64,000 bases of DNA from JADCCX01 sp031431475 (GCA_031431475.1 JANPDL010000025.1:62001-126000); one strand, 5' to 3'; positions 53,708 to 63,260 are shown, counted from the stretch's first letter. Numbers and translations are program-made. The notes: a model not told the origin generated them from the sequence alone.

Positions 53708-54537
53708 TCTCCAACGCCCCGCATCCGCGTCGCCATCAAGCCGATCGTCTTCACATAGACGCCAGCCCTGTTCCAGTCGCGCAACACACCGGCATTGGCA
53801 GTGCCTTCCTCCCAGCCCGAGCCCGAACGCCAGCCCTTCTGCTTCAGAAAGTTCGCCGTGGACGCCAGCACGTCCGGCACCGAAGAAACCAGGTTTGGGC
53901 GACCGTCGCCGTCGAAATCAATGGCGTAGTTGACATAGGACGAGGCCATGAACTGCGTCTGGCCGATCTCGCCGGCCCACGCCCCGCGCATCTGCGTGAT
54001 CGGCAGATCGCCCCGCTCAACGATCTTGAGGGCGGACATCAGTTCATTCTCGAAGAAGGCCTGGCGGCGACAATCGGAGGCGAGCGTGGCAACAGAGCGG
54101 ATGATCGGCAGATTGCCGCGCTGCGCGCCGAAATTGGTCTCAAGCGCCCAGATCGATACGAGGATCTCTGCCGGAACACCAAAACGCTGCTCCAGCCGTG
54201 TCGCCAGCGCCCGGTTGTTGGCGATCCAGCTTCGGCCCTTGGCGATCATCGCGTTTGAGACGCGACGGGCATAAAACTGTTCAAACGAGATATTGAAGGA
54301 TTTCTGGTTGCGGTCGAGGCTGATCACAGTCGGATCATAGGAGACACCGGCAAGACCGCGATCAATCGCGCCTTGCGAAATTCCTGCTGACCGCGCCCGC
54401 TGCTTGAAGGCCTCCAGCCATGGACCGAAAGCAGCAGAGGTGCTGCCGCAGGCCTGGGCGTGGGCGGAAGACATGCTGCCAAAGGAGCCAAGTATGACCC
54501 CAAAAAGAGCGGCGCGGATGGAGAGAGACCGTGTCAT
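53704..54537 (-). CDS. Lytic murein transglycosylase (MltB-like, SLT_2)
   Basis: This 277-residue periplasmic enzyme cleaves the MurNAc-GlcNAc bond, forming 1,6-anhydro ends. A signal peptide ends SSAHA. SIWALETNFGAQRGN holds the catalytic Glu of the SLT_2 fold, and GEIGQTQFMASSYVNYAIDFDGDGRPNL is the MltB signature. It lies on the strand opposite the cluster genes that build the wall. Confidence 0.93.
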   Translation of the reverse strand: MTRSLSIRAALFGVILGSFGSMSSAHAQACGSTSAAFGPWLEAFKQRARSAGISQGAIDRGLAGVSYDPTVISLDRNQKSFNISFEQFYARRVSNAMIAKGRSWIANNRALATRLEQRFGVPAEILVSIWALETNFGAQRGNLPIIRSVATLASDCRRQAFFENELMSALKIVERGDLPITQMRGAWAGEIGQTQFMASSYVNYAIDFDGDGRPNLVSSVPDVLASTANFLKQKGWRSGSGWEEGTANAGVLRDWNRAGVYVKTIGLMATRMRGVGE

Positions 54538-54636
54538 GCGGAATAATCCCTGAGCAAGAGCGTGCGGACTGAATCACGCGTTGCAGAGGCTAGCACAATT
54601 GTGGCGGAAGGGAGAACACACCACTGATGATTGTTC

Positions 54637-55857
54637 TCAGCTCGAAAGCCGCAGCTTCGTCATCTTGCCAGCAATCTCGCGGAAGGCATTGAACAATCCT
54701 GCCGAACTATCCACCCGATAGTAATCTCCGGGGTTAGAGGCGCAATCCTGCAAAATCGGCTCATTGCCTTCGATCACGCGGATCGTGAAGATGCGGATAT
54801 TGCCACCCTTGGAGTTACGGCACAGCTCCCGCATATCGGCATCCATCTGCACAGGAGTCTGCGCGAATCGGTCTTCCGTGTTCAGCCCATCGGTCAGAAA
54901 CACCATCATCCTGATGGCACGGCCGGCCACGGTTGAAGAGCCATCGCCCATCGGGCTTCCGGGTGTGAGCACATTGTTGCCCCAGGCGAGACCAATGGTG
55001 GTATTGGTGTTGCCGTCCGGTATCAATGCGGAGATGCGGGCCTTGACTGCCGCGATATTCGTATCAAGCCCGCTGATTGGCTGAAGGTTCGGCCATTTGC
55101 ATGTCTGCACAGCTGGATAAGCTTCTTCCGGCTTTCCATTCGTCGGTTTGTTCTTCTTTGTGTTGTGCGGCTTGTCGCGATCCATGACGCAGCCGTTCCA
55201 GGTTGCCTTGTCGGCATTCTCGGCCGGGTTGGCTTGACCAGACCTGAAATCCATCCAGCTGGCATTGGCGTTGCTGAGGGGCAGGCGGACCTGACTTGTG
55301 AAAGGCACCACGGCAAACGCCACCTCGCTGCCGGCTGTCTTGGCTGCGGTTACCGTGTCCACAAGCTCGTTCGCTGCCGCTTTCAGGGCATCCATTTTGC
55401 CGAGTGCGGCCATGGAACCAGTGCTGTCGAGCACCAAAGCGATTTCAAGGCGCGTCGATCCGATCGGGATGCTGGCCTGGGCCATCACCGGAATTTTCTC
55501 GCGCCCGGTGAAGCTGCCGAACAAGCTTTTGACCGAGCTGCCTGCCTTTGCCTCCAGCTTGGTACTCGTTTGCACGACCTCAACGGTTTTGATCATCGCT
55601 GCGTCATCCGCAGACAGGTATGTGCGCAGCGATCTGCGAATCTCGCCGACCGTCACCCGGTGTCCAGTGGCCAGAACGCTCTTGCCCGCCTGCAGCACAG
55701 CCGAATCGAGTGCGGATTGAAGTGACGTTTTGGCATTGCTGGCGCGAGAATAATCCATCGCCACGCCGGAGCATGCCAGAATGACAGTCAACGACAGGCC
55801 GAATGCGATGGCGACGCCACCTGCTTCGTCCCGGTGGAAACGTTTAAGGATGCTCAT
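54637..55857 (-). CDS. TadG-like protein with von Willebrand factor A domain
   Basis: This is a 406-residue membrane-anchored protein. A TadE/G-like N-terminal segment (GGVAIAFGLSLTVILACSGVAMDYSRA) carries the membrane helix. The rest is a VWA domain with the metal site LVLDSTGSMA and MVFLTDGLNTED. Such proteins are found with Tad pili, but this one stands alone. The ATG at 55857 begins the family pattern; the frame is open to 55887. Confidence 0.9.
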   Translation of the reverse strand: MSILKRFHRDEAGGVAIAFGLSLTVILACSGVAMDYSRASNAKTSLQSALDSAVLQAGKSVLATGHRVTVGEIRRSLRTYLSADDAAMIKTVEVVQTSTKLEAKAGSSVKSLFGSFTGREKIPVMAQASIPIGSTRLEIALVLDSTGSMAALGKMDALKAAANELVDTVTAAKTAGSEVAFAVVPFTSQVRLPLSNANASWMDFRSGQANPAENADKATWNGCVMDRDKPHNTKKNKPTNGKPEEAYPAVQTCKWPNLQPISGLDTNIAAVKARISALIPDGNTNTTIGLAWGNNVLTPGSPMGDGSSTVAGRAIRMMVFLTDGLNTEDRFAQTPVQMDADMRELCRNSKGGNIRIFTIRVIEGNEPILQDCASNPGDYYRVDSSAGLFNAFREIAGKMTKLRLSS

Positions 55858-56059
55858 GACGCTCGGATTCCCCAACCCAGAATACAACTTCAGTTTCCCG
55901 CGATAGTTGTATGCAACAGGTTAAAACGCGCGCATTGACCGTCAAATTGTATCGGGAAGGTTATTCCGCTGTTAAAATTCGGCAGTCACTTTGGATGGGT
56001 GCAAAGTCGGCTCGCTTATCTCTCGATTCCGTCGGCAAGTTCGCGTAGAGGCTGGCCGC

Positions 56060-57001
56060 ATGACGACATCCGCTTCCATTCTTCATCCTGACCTGACACC
56101 ACGCTTGCAGGAGACCATGCCCAGGCTGCGGGGGCGGATGCTGGCCAATCAACCGATGGCACCGCTGACCTGGTTCCGCGTGGGCGGTCTCGCCCAGCTG
56201 CTGTTTACCCCGGCGGACGAGGAGGATCTGGCCTATTTCCTGTCTAAGCTACCTGAGGACATCGCGGTCACTGCGGTTGGTGTCGGTTCCAATCTGATCG
56301 TGCGCGATGGTGGCCTGGAAGGTGTTGTCATTCGTCTGTCCCCCAAAGGCTTTGGCCAGATTGACTACGTCGGCAAGGCCCAGATCAACGTAGGTACCGC
56401 AGTGCTTGACAAGAAGCTGGCAGAAGCCGCGCTACAGCACAGGATTGGCGGCCTTGAGTTTTTCCATGGTATCCCCGGTTCCGTCGGTGGTGCCTTGCGC
56501 ATGAATGCCGGGGCCAACGGCGGCGAGACGAAGGACGTGCTGGTTTATGCCACCGGCGTCAACCGTGACGGTGATTTCGTGACATTCTCCAACGAGGAGA
56601 TGCAGTTCGCATATCGCAGCTGCGGTGTGCCCGCGGATGTGATTTTCACCTCGGCGCTCTTCGCCGGGAAGCGCGAGGAGGATACCCTGATCCGCCAGCG
56701 CATGGATGCCGTGCAGCAGCATCGCGAGACGGCGCAACCCATCCGCGAGAAGACGGGCGGCTCAACCTTCAAAAACCCGCCGGGTCATTCCGCTTGGAAG
56801 CTGGTTGATGAAGCTGGCTGCCGTGGTCTGAAGGTGGGCGGGGCTCAGGTGTCGGAGATGCACTGCAATTTCCTGATCAACACGGGCAATGCCACAGCGG
56901 CAGATATCGAAGGTCTCGGCGATGAGGTCCGCCGCCGGGTAATGCATCACAGCGGTGTTGAGTTGCACTGGGAGATCAAGCGGGTGGGGAGGGTTGCCTG
57001 A
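56060..57001 (+). CDS. murB: UDP-N-acetylenolpyruvoylglucosamine reductase
   Basis: This 313-residue FAD enzyme makes UDP-MurNAc. TWFRVGGLAQLLFTP, VGVGSNLIVRDGG, HGIPGSVGGALRMNAGANGGE and GSTFKNPPGHSAWKLVDEAG hold the FAD-binding and active-site Ser/Glu motifs of type II MurB. The start ATG has AGAGG ten bases upstream; the frame is open to 55991. It resumes the dcw order after the 3.4-kb insertion. Confidence 0.97.
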   Translation: MTTSASILHPDLTPRLQETMPRLRGRMLANQPMAPLTWFRVGGLAQLLFTPADEEDLAYFLSKLPEDIAVTAVGVGSNLIVRDGGLEGVVIRLSPKGFGQIDYVGKAQINVGTAVLDKKLAEAALQHRIGGLEFFHGIPGSVGGALRMNAGANGGETKDVLVYATGVNRDGDFVTFSNEEMQFAYRSCGVPADVIFTSALFAGKREEDTLIRQRMDAVQQHRETAQPIREKTGGSTFKNPPGHSAWKLVDEAGCRGLKVGGAQVSEMHCNFLINTGNATAADIEGLGDEVRRRVMHHSGVELHWEIKRVGRVA

Positions 57002-57099
57002 GCGGCCTTGTCTCGGTCTCGTGGAAACAGGATCAAGGTGTTTCACGAAGCCGGGCTTGGCCAGCTTAGTCCCGAGCCCATAACAACTCCTCTCTCGTC

Positions 57100-57114
57100 T
57101 TAACCTCTCCTTAA
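57100..57114. promoter_or_regulatory. CtrA box TTAA-N7-TTAA upstream of ddl-ftsQA
   Basis: TTAACCTCTCCTTAA is an exact CtrA consensus 67 bases before the ddl ATG. In other alphaproteobacteria CtrA controls ftsQ-ftsA transcription, so this fits a second, cell-cycle promoter inside the cluster. The gap also holds a GTGGAAACA/TGTTTCAC hairpin near 57019-57045. Confidence 0.6.
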
Positions 57115-57181
57115 CCACTCTTATCTGAGTGTCATTTATCCCTTTCCGTGCGCGTCAGCGCCTGTCACGGAGCCTTGACAC

Positions 57182-58108
57182 ATGACCAGACACGTTGCCG
57201 TCCTGATGGGCGGCTGGGCTGCTGAGCGCCCTGTAAGCTTGAAAACGGGAGCCGGTTGTGCGGCTGCTCTGGAAAGTGTGGGTTACCGCGTTTCCCGGCT
57301 AGATGTTACGCCCAATGTCGTTGCCGACTTGCAGGCACTGAAACCCGATGTGGCCTTCAACGCCATGCACGGTCCATTCGGCGAAGATGGCTGCATGCAG
57401 GGCATCCTCGAGATGCTGCGCATTCCCTACACCCATTCCGGCGTTCTGGCCTCAGCGCTGGCGATGCGCAAGGACCGCGCGAAAGCCGTTGCTGCCGCTG
57501 CGGGCGTTCTGGTGGCCGAAGGGATCACGGTCTCGCGCTTCGAGGTGGCCACGCGTCACGTGATGACGCCCCCCTATGTGGCCAAGCCTGTCGCTAACGG
57601 TTCATCGTTCGGTGTCTTCATCGTCAAGGAAGGGCGCTCGCATCCGCCGCAGGAACTGAATGATCCGTCCTGGCCGCTGGGTGACGAGATGCTGGTCGAA
57701 AGATTTGTGCCGGGCCGCGAACTGACCTGCGCTGTCATGGGCGAAAAGACCGGGTCCCGCCCGCTTGATGTCATCGAGATTATCTCCAATGTCGGTGACT
57801 TCTACGATTACGATGCGAAATATGCGCCGGGGGGATCAACCCACGTTCTTCCGGCAAAAATTAAACCAAATCTTTACCAAATAGTTCAACAACAGGCGGT
57901 GATGGCGCACGATGCGCTTGGCTGCCGTGGCGTCAGCCGGTCGGACTTCCGCTACGACGATGAGACCGACACGCTCATCTGGATGGAAGTCAATACCCAG
58001 CCCGGCATGACCGAGACATCGCTCGTTCCTGAGTTAGCCGCCCATGCGGGCATGTCCTTTGGTGAGTTGGTACGATGGATGGTGGAAGACGCCTCCCTGG
58101 ATCGTTAA
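57182..58108 (+). CDS. ddl: D-alanine:D-alanine ligase
   Basis: This 308-residue ATP-grasp enzyme makes D-Ala-D-Ala. VAVLMGGWAAERPVSLKTG, HGPFGEDGCMQGILE, YVAKPVANGSSFGVF, and the metal site IWMEVNTQPGMTETSLVPE are complete. Its last 34 bases overlap the ftsQ start in another frame. Confidence 0.97.
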   Translation: MTRHVAVLMGGWAAERPVSLKTGAGCAAALESVGYRVSRLDVTPNVVADLQALKPDVAFNAMHGPFGEDGCMQGILEMLRIPYTHSGVLASALAMRKDRAKAVAAAAGVLVAEGITVSRFEVATRHVMTPPYVAKPVANGSSFGVFIVKEGRSHPPQELNDPSWPLGDEMLVERFVPGRELTCAVMGEKTGSRPLDVIEIISNVGDFYDYDAKYAPGGSTHVLPAKIKPNLYQIVQQQAVMAHDALGCRGVSRSDFRYDDETDTLIWMEVNTQPGMTETSLVPELAAHAGMSFGELVRWMVEDASLDR

Positions 58109-59031
58109 GAGAGTGGCTTGCGCCGCGTCTCAACGATGCGGCACAGCCAACCTTCGATGATGGCCTGTCAAGCAGGAAGCCTGCGTTCGCATTCGGACGC
58201 GGTGGCTTTCGCGTCGGCTCGCTCCAGTTGCCGGTCCGCCGCGGTGCGGGAACGCTGGCCACCTTTGCTTTTCTGGCTGCCATGGGTACGGTCGGCTGGT
58301 TTGCCGGCGGCCATCAGGATGCGCTATGGCGCGTGCATGGCGGCGTGATGGATATCGCGGCACGGTCTTTTGGCTTTCCGATCCGCAGCGTCGATGTCAC
58401 CGGCGTCAAGGAACTGACGAAGGAAGAAATCCTTGCAATATCAGGCATGGCTCCGTCCAGTTCGCTGCTCTTTCTGGATCTGGCTGCGGTTCGTGCCAAT
58501 GTGAAAGCGTTGCCGCTCGTCGCCGAAGCGACTGTCCGCAAACTTTACCCCGATCGCGTCGATATCAGGATTGTCGAGCGCGAGCCATTCGCGCTCTGGC
58601 AGCAGGATGGCACGATCAATGTGGTCTCCGCCGATGGAATCGTGATCGATAGTCTGCGCGACAAACGCTACCTCCGCTTGCCGCACGTCGTAGGGCCCGG
58701 TGCCCGGCTTCGCGTCAAGGAATATGCCGAAATTCTCGACGGCGTGCCCGAACTGCGTAGTCAGATCCGAGCGGGCACGCTGGTGTCAGAGCGCCGCTGG
58801 ACAATCAAGCTGACCAATGGCGTCGATGTGAAGCTGCCGGAAGACAAGCCTGTCGAAGCGCTTCGGGAGCTCGCCCGGCTGAACCGCGAGGCTCAGGTAC
58901 TGTCGAAGGATATCATTGCAATCGACATGCGTGTCCCTGGTCGCGTCGCTTTCCGTCTCACTGAAGAATCCGCTGCTGCCCGCCGAGAGTATTTTGACAA
59001 GACACTGCCGAAAATAAAGGGCCGGGCATGA
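58075..59031 (+). CDS. ftsQ: Cell division protein FtsQ
   Basis: This is a 318-residue bitopic protein: a cytosolic lead of about 60 residues, a membrane segment (TLATFAFLAAMGTVGWFAGG), a POTRA domain (FPIRSVDVTGVKELTKEEIL) and a beta domain (ATVRKLYPDRVDIRIVEREPF). It is the hub of the FtsQLB complex. No later start codon is near, so the ATG at 58075 inside ddl is taken. Confidence 0.95.
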   Translation: MDGGRRLPGSLREWLAPRLNDAAQPTFDDGLSSRKPAFAFGRGGFRVGSLQLPVRRGAGTLATFAFLAAMGTVGWFAGGHQDALWRVHGGVMDIAARSFGFPIRSVDVTGVKELTKEEILAISGMAPSSSLLFLDLAAVRANVKALPLVAEATVRKLYPDRVDIRIVEREPFALWQQDGTINVVSADGIVIDSLRDKRYLRLPHVVGPGARLRVKEYAEILDGVPELRSQIRAGTLVSERRWTIKLTNGVDVKLPEDKPVEALRELARLNREAQVLSKDIIAIDMRVPGRVAFRLTEESAAARREYFDKTLPKIKGRA

Positions 59032-60353
59032 GCAGCTTTTCCCATGGAATGACTCCCAAGATGCGCCCGCTTTCTGCCCGCAAAAGCGCCATTCTGGCGG
59101 TTCTTGACGTCGGCACCACGAAGGTCAGCTGCGTCATCGCCAAGCTGGAGCCTTGCGATGCTGCGGAAGCTGTGCGTGGACGCACGCATCGGTGCCGTGT
59201 TCTGGGGATCGGCCATCAACGTTCACGTGGCGTGAAGGGCGGCGTCATCATCGATATGGACCAAGCCGAACGTTCTGTCCGCGCTTCCATCGATGCAGCC
59301 GAGCGGATGGCAGGCCTGACGGTCGAAAGTGTTGTTGTCGCCATGACTGGTGGGCGTATCGGATCGCAACACTTCATGGCCGAAGTGTCCACTTCAGGTC
59401 GTGCCATTCAGGAGCGTGATGTCGAGCGCGCCATGGATTCAGCCACTGCCCAGTCTATTGGTCAGGGCAGGGCCGTCCTACACGCCATTCCCACGGCTTA
59501 TCGACTGGACGGTCGGGCGGCAGTCAAGGAGCCGCGCGGCTTGATCGCCGAGCGTTTATCCGTTGATATGCATGTCGCCAGCAGCGATACCGCCTCAGCC
59601 CGCAACCTCATGCTTGCTATCGAACGTGGCCATCTCGAAGTGGAAGCCGTGGTTGCAACGCCTTATGCTGCCGGCCTCTCGGTCCTTGACGAAGATGAGG
59701 CTGAGATGGGCGTCACTGTCGTGGATTGCGGCGGTGGTACCACAAGTTTTGCCGTCTTTTCCGGCGGACATCTCCAGCATGTCGATGCTATCGCCGTTGG
59801 TGGCCATCACGTCACGATGGATATCGCACGCGGTATGTCCATGCGTCTTGAGGACGCCGAGCGCCTGAAAGGGCTGGCAGCCTCCTGCTTCGATGATTCT
59901 GCTGCAGACCGCGAGATGATCACTATCCCGCAGGTCGGTGATGATGAGAGGGCAACGGCGGCCTATGTACCGCGCTCGCATGTGACGCGCATTGTTCGTC
60001 CTCGCGTTGAAGAAATCCTTGAGCTGGTGCGCGACCGGCTGCGTAACGCCGGTTTCGGGGCTGTGCTGAACCGCAGCGTTGTGCTGACCGGCGGTGCATC
60101 GCAGCTTACCGGCCTCTTGCCGCTGGCGCAGGGCATACTCTCCCGGCAAGTCCGTCTTGGCCGCCCTATGGCGATCAAAGGCATGCCTGAATCTGCCAGA
60201 AGCCCGGCTTTTGCAGCGACTGCTGGCCTTCTGATTTATCCCCAGGTGGCAGGTCTTGAGCATCTCGGTGTTGGCCGGGGTGGCGCAATGCAGGCCACCG
60301 GAACCGATGGCTACTTATCCCGCATGGGCCGGTGGCTCAAAGACAGTTTCTAA
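59028..60353 (+). CDS. ftsA: Cell division protein FtsA
   Basis: This 441-residue actin-like protein anchors FtsZ to the membrane. AVLDVGTTKVSCVIAKL is the first phosphate loop, VTVVDCGGGTTSFAVFSGG the second, and VVLTGGASQLTGLLPLAQ the adenosine motif. The C-terminal RMGRWLKDSF is the amphipathic membrane-targeting helix. ATGA overlap with ftsQ. Confidence 0.97.
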   Translation: MSSFSHGMTPKMRPLSARKSAILAVLDVGTTKVSCVIAKLEPCDAAEAVRGRTHRCRVLGIGHQRSRGVKGGVIIDMDQAERSVRASIDAAERMAGLTVESVVVAMTGGRIGSQHFMAEVSTSGRAIQERDVERAMDSATAQSIGQGRAVLHAIPTAYRLDGRAAVKEPRGLIAERLSVDMHVASSDTASARNLMLAIERGHLEVEAVVATPYAAGLSVLDEDEAEMGVTVVDCGGGTTSFAVFSGGHLQHVDAIAVGGHHVTMDIARGMSMRLEDAERLKGLAASCFDDSAADREMITIPQVGDDERATAAYVPRSHVTRIVRPRVEEILELVRDRLRNAGFGAVLNRSVVLTGGASQLTGLLPLAQGILSRQVRLGRPMAIKGMPESARSPAFAATAGLLIYPQVAGLEHLGVGRGGAMQATGTDGYLSRMGRWLKDSF

Positions 60354-60379
60354 CCTGTTTCCGAAGAGAGGCGAAAGTC

Positions 60380-62026
60380 ATGACAATCAACCTCAAGGCT
60401 CCTGAAGTTCGGGAACTCAAGCCCCGCATCACCGTGTTCGGCGTTGGTGGTGCCGGCGGCAACGCGGTCAACAACATGATCGAATGCGGCTTGCAAGGCG
60501 TCGAATTCGTGGTGTCCAACACCGACGCTCAGGCGCTTGGTCATGCCAAGGCTGATCGCGTGATCCAGATGGGTCTGGCCGTAACCGAAGGTCTCGGTGC
60601 CGGTGCCCAGCCTGAAGTGGGCCGCGCCGCAGCCGAAGAAGTCATCGACGAGATTCGCGACCAGCTCATGGGCGCACACATGGTGTTCATCACGGCAGGC
60701 ATGGGCGGCGGCACCGGCACGGGCGCAGCCCCCGTTATTGCCCGCGTTGCCCGCGAGATGGGTATTCTCACAGTGGGTGTGGTCACCAAGCCATTCCAGT
60801 TCGAGGGCCTGCGACGCATGCGTATCTGCGATTCTGGCATCATCGAATTGCAGAAGCATGTCGATACGCTGATCGTGATCCCAAACCAGAACCTCTTCCG
60901 CGTTGCCAACGAGAAGACCACATTCGCCGAGGCCTTCGCCATGGCTGACCAGGTGCTTTACTCAGGTGTCGCCTCGATCACCGACCTGATGGTGAAACCC
61001 GGACTGATCAATCTCGATTTTGCCGACGTTCGCGCCGTGATGCGCGAAATGGGCAAGGCAATGATGGGTACCGGCGAGGCCTCGGGTGAAAAGCGCGCTC
61101 TGGCCGCCGCCGAAGCCGCCATTGCCAATCCCCTGCTCGACGAAGTCTCGATGAAGGGTGCCAAGGGCCTGCTGATCTCGATTACAGGCGGCAAGGACAT
61201 GATGCTCTATGAGCTTGATGAAGCTGCTACCCGTATCCGCGAGGAAGTGGACCCCGAGGCCAATATCATCCTTGGCGCGACACAGGACGACAGCCTCGAC
61301 GGTATTATCCGTGTCTCGGTCGTTGCCACCGGCATCGACCGTGCTTCGATCGATGCGATCGAGCCCGTCAAGATCCTTGACCAGCGCCTGGCCGAGATGG
61401 CGCAGCGGCTGCGCACACAGGTCGCGGCCAAGACGGTGGCTGAGACGGTTCTTCCACTGGTTCGAGCCAGTGTGCCGACTCCCGTCGCTGTGGTTGAACA
61501 GGCTTCGGTTATCGATGAGCCCGCTGCGGTTATTGCCCCCGTGATCGAAACTGCTGCGGCAGTTCAGTCTGAGGTCCCCCCCGCGCCTCCGGTTGACGCT
61601 TCGGTCGCGACGCCTGCTTCCGCCCCGTTGGAAACGCCCGCGATCTATGATGAAGATGCAACCGTTCGCCAGACACGTATGCCCCGTATCGAGGACTTCC
61701 CGGTTGTTGCACAGGCCCAGTTGCGCAACGCTCAAACTCCGGCGCAGCCTGTGGTTTCCCAAGAGGCAAAGCGGATGACGTTGCTACAGCGCCTGGCCGC
61801 TGTCGGACTTGGTCGCCGCGAGGAGCAGGACCTACCCCATGTGACCGCTCCCGTCGCTCCACAGGAGCCTGTTGCCGCCTTGCCGACCGAGGCTCCCCGT
61901 CGCCCTGTTGTGCATGCTCCGCCGCGCGCGGCTCAGGGACAGCTTGATTCTCACGGACGTCTGCAAGCGCGCACCATCGAGGACGATCAACTGGAAATTC
62001 CAGCCTTCCTCCGCCGTCAGGGTTAA
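60380..62026 (+). CDS. ftsZ: Cell division GTPase FtsZ
   Basis: This 548-residue tubulin homologue forms the division ring. The GTP loop GGGTGTG is at 109-115 and the T7 loop in LINLDFADVRAVM. Residues about 320-530 are a long Pro/Ala/Val linker, followed by a second conserved block (RMTLLQRLAAVGLG) and the C-terminal peptide LEIPAFLRRQG that binds FtsA. The long linker is typical of Hyphomicrobiales. GAGGCGAAAGTC precedes the ATG. Confidence 0.98.
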   Translation: MTINLKAPEVRELKPRITVFGVGGAGGNAVNNMIECGLQGVEFVVSNTDAQALGHAKADRVIQMGLAVTEGLGAGAQPEVGRAAAEEVIDEIRDQLMGAHMVFITAGMGGGTGTGAAPVIARVAREMGILTVGVVTKPFQFEGLRRMRICDSGIIELQKHVDTLIVIPNQNLFRVANEKTTFAEAFAMADQVLYSGVASITDLMVKPGLINLDFADVRAVMREMGKAMMGTGEASGEKRALAAAEAAIANPLLDEVSMKGAKGLLISITGGKDMMLYELDEAATRIREEVDPEANIILGATQDDSLDGIIRVSVVATGIDRASIDAIEPVKILDQRLAEMAQRLRTQVAAKTVAETVLPLVRASVPTPVAVVEQASVIDEPAAVIAPVIETAAAVQSEVPPAPPVDASVATPASAPLETPAIYDEDATVRQTRMPRIEDFPVVAQAQLRNAQTPAQPVVSQEAKRMTLLQRLAAVGLGRREEQDLPHVTAPVAPQEPVAALPTEAPRRPVVHAPPRAAQGQLDSHGRLQARTIEDDQLEIPAFLRRQG

Positions 62027-62053
62027 CCGATTTCCACAGGGAGATTTGTCTAA

Positions 62054-62089
62054 AATAGGGTCCTCACTATCAAAAGTGTGGGCCCTATT
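62054..62089. terminator. Hairpin after ftsZ
   Basis: A 14-base inverted repeat (AATAGGGTCCTCAC and GTGTGGGCCCTATT, two imperfect pairs) around an 8-base loop lies 27 bases past the ftsZ stop. Only a short CTTTG follows. It could attenuate or end the dcw transcript. The next 235 bases to lpxC are AT-rich and probably hold the lpxC promoter. Confidence 0.5.
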
Positions 62090-62324
62090 GCTTTGAAATC
62101 AATTGATAATCAAGATTTTACGAAATTCTTAAAATGCGACATTTTCGTGTAACACGGCGTAAAAAAGCGTGATTTGTTCATGGGAGTCAGCGAGCGTATT
62201 TTCCGTTCCATCGCCTTCGGGTGACATGTGCTTCGCAAGTAGTGGCGCACGTAAATCCTGAGCAATGCGAATTGCCTTGACCAATGATCAACATTGGCAG
62301 GCTTCCGCCAAAGAGGATAACGTC

Positions 62325-63260
62325 TTGAACCAGACGACGCTTGGTGACCAGATTTCGCTGCAGGGCATTGGTGTCCACAGTGGTGCCCCGGTCAGTATTA
62401 CACTCCATCCCGCAGATGCCGGCACTGGTATTGTCTTCCGCCGCACCGGATTGCCCGGTGGTGTCGAGCGGCAGATTCCTGCACGCCGCGAGGCTGTTGG
62501 CGCAACGGAACTCTGCACTGTGATCGGCGAGCCTAGCGGGGCGTCCGTTTCAACCGTCGAGCATCTCATGGCCGCTTTGTCCGGCATGGGCGTCGATAAC
62601 GTGCTTGTCGAGATCGATGGTCCCGAAGTGCCGATCATGGATGGCAGTTCGGCTTTTTTCGTCGATGCGATCGATCAGGTCGGTATCGAGTGCCAGATGC
62701 CATTGCGCAAGATTATCAAGGTCCTGAAAACAGTGCGTCTTGAGCAGGGCCGTTCCTGGGCCGAACTCTCGCCGCGTGATCGTGGTTTCAGTGTCGATGT
62801 TGAAATTGACTTTCCAACCCCGCTGATCGGTCGCCAGCGCCGCGTTGTCGATGTGACTCCCGCCACATTCCGCAAAGATATTTCCCGTGCACGCACCTTT
62901 GGTTTCATGAAAGACGTGGAATATCTCTGGAAAAAGAATCTTGCGCTTGGCGCTTCTCTCGAAAATACCGTGGCGCTGGGCGATGATCGGATCATCAATC
63001 CTGAAGGCTTGCGCTACCCCGACGAATTCGTCCGCCACAAGATTCTGGACGCTATCGGCGATCTGGCGCTGGCCGGCGCGCCCCTACAGGCGACATACAA
63101 GGCGCATGCACCGGGCCACAAGGTTAATGCGATGATCCTCGAGCGTCTGTTTGCGGATCGCTCGGCCTGGACGCTGGTTGATGGTCCCGCATCACGCCGT
63201 GAATATGGCCGTGGCGAGATTGGCATGCCGGTCGCCGCCTTCTCAGCCGACAAGAACTGA
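62325..63260 (+). CDS. lpxC: UDP-3-O-acyl-N-acetylglucosamine deacetylase
   Basis: This zinc enzyme of about 311 residues catalyses the committed step of lipid A synthesis. LQGIGVHSG, the zinc His in TVEHLMAALSGMGVDN, PIMDGSSAFFVDAI, and KILDAIGDLALAG with HAPGHKVN are LpxC motifs. The start is probably TTG at 62325 (NQTTLGDQISLQG) with AGAGG nine bases upstream; an in-frame ATG at 62265 would add 20 residues without a good ribosome-binding site. Confidence 0.94.
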   Translation: MNQTTLGDQISLQGIGVHSGAPVSITLHPADAGTGIVFRRTGLPGGVERQIPARREAVGATELCTVIGEPSGASVSTVEHLMAALSGMGVDNVLVEIDGPEVPIMDGSSAFFVDAIDQVGIECQMPLRKIIKVLKTVRLEQGRSWAELSPRDRGFSVDVEIDFPTPLIGRQRRVVDVTPATFRKDISRARTFGFMKDVEYLWKKNLALGASLENTVALGDDRIINPEGLRYPDEFVRHKILDAIGDLALAGAPLQATYKAHAPGHKVNAMILERLFADRSAWTLVDGPASRREYGRGEIGMPVAAFSADKN

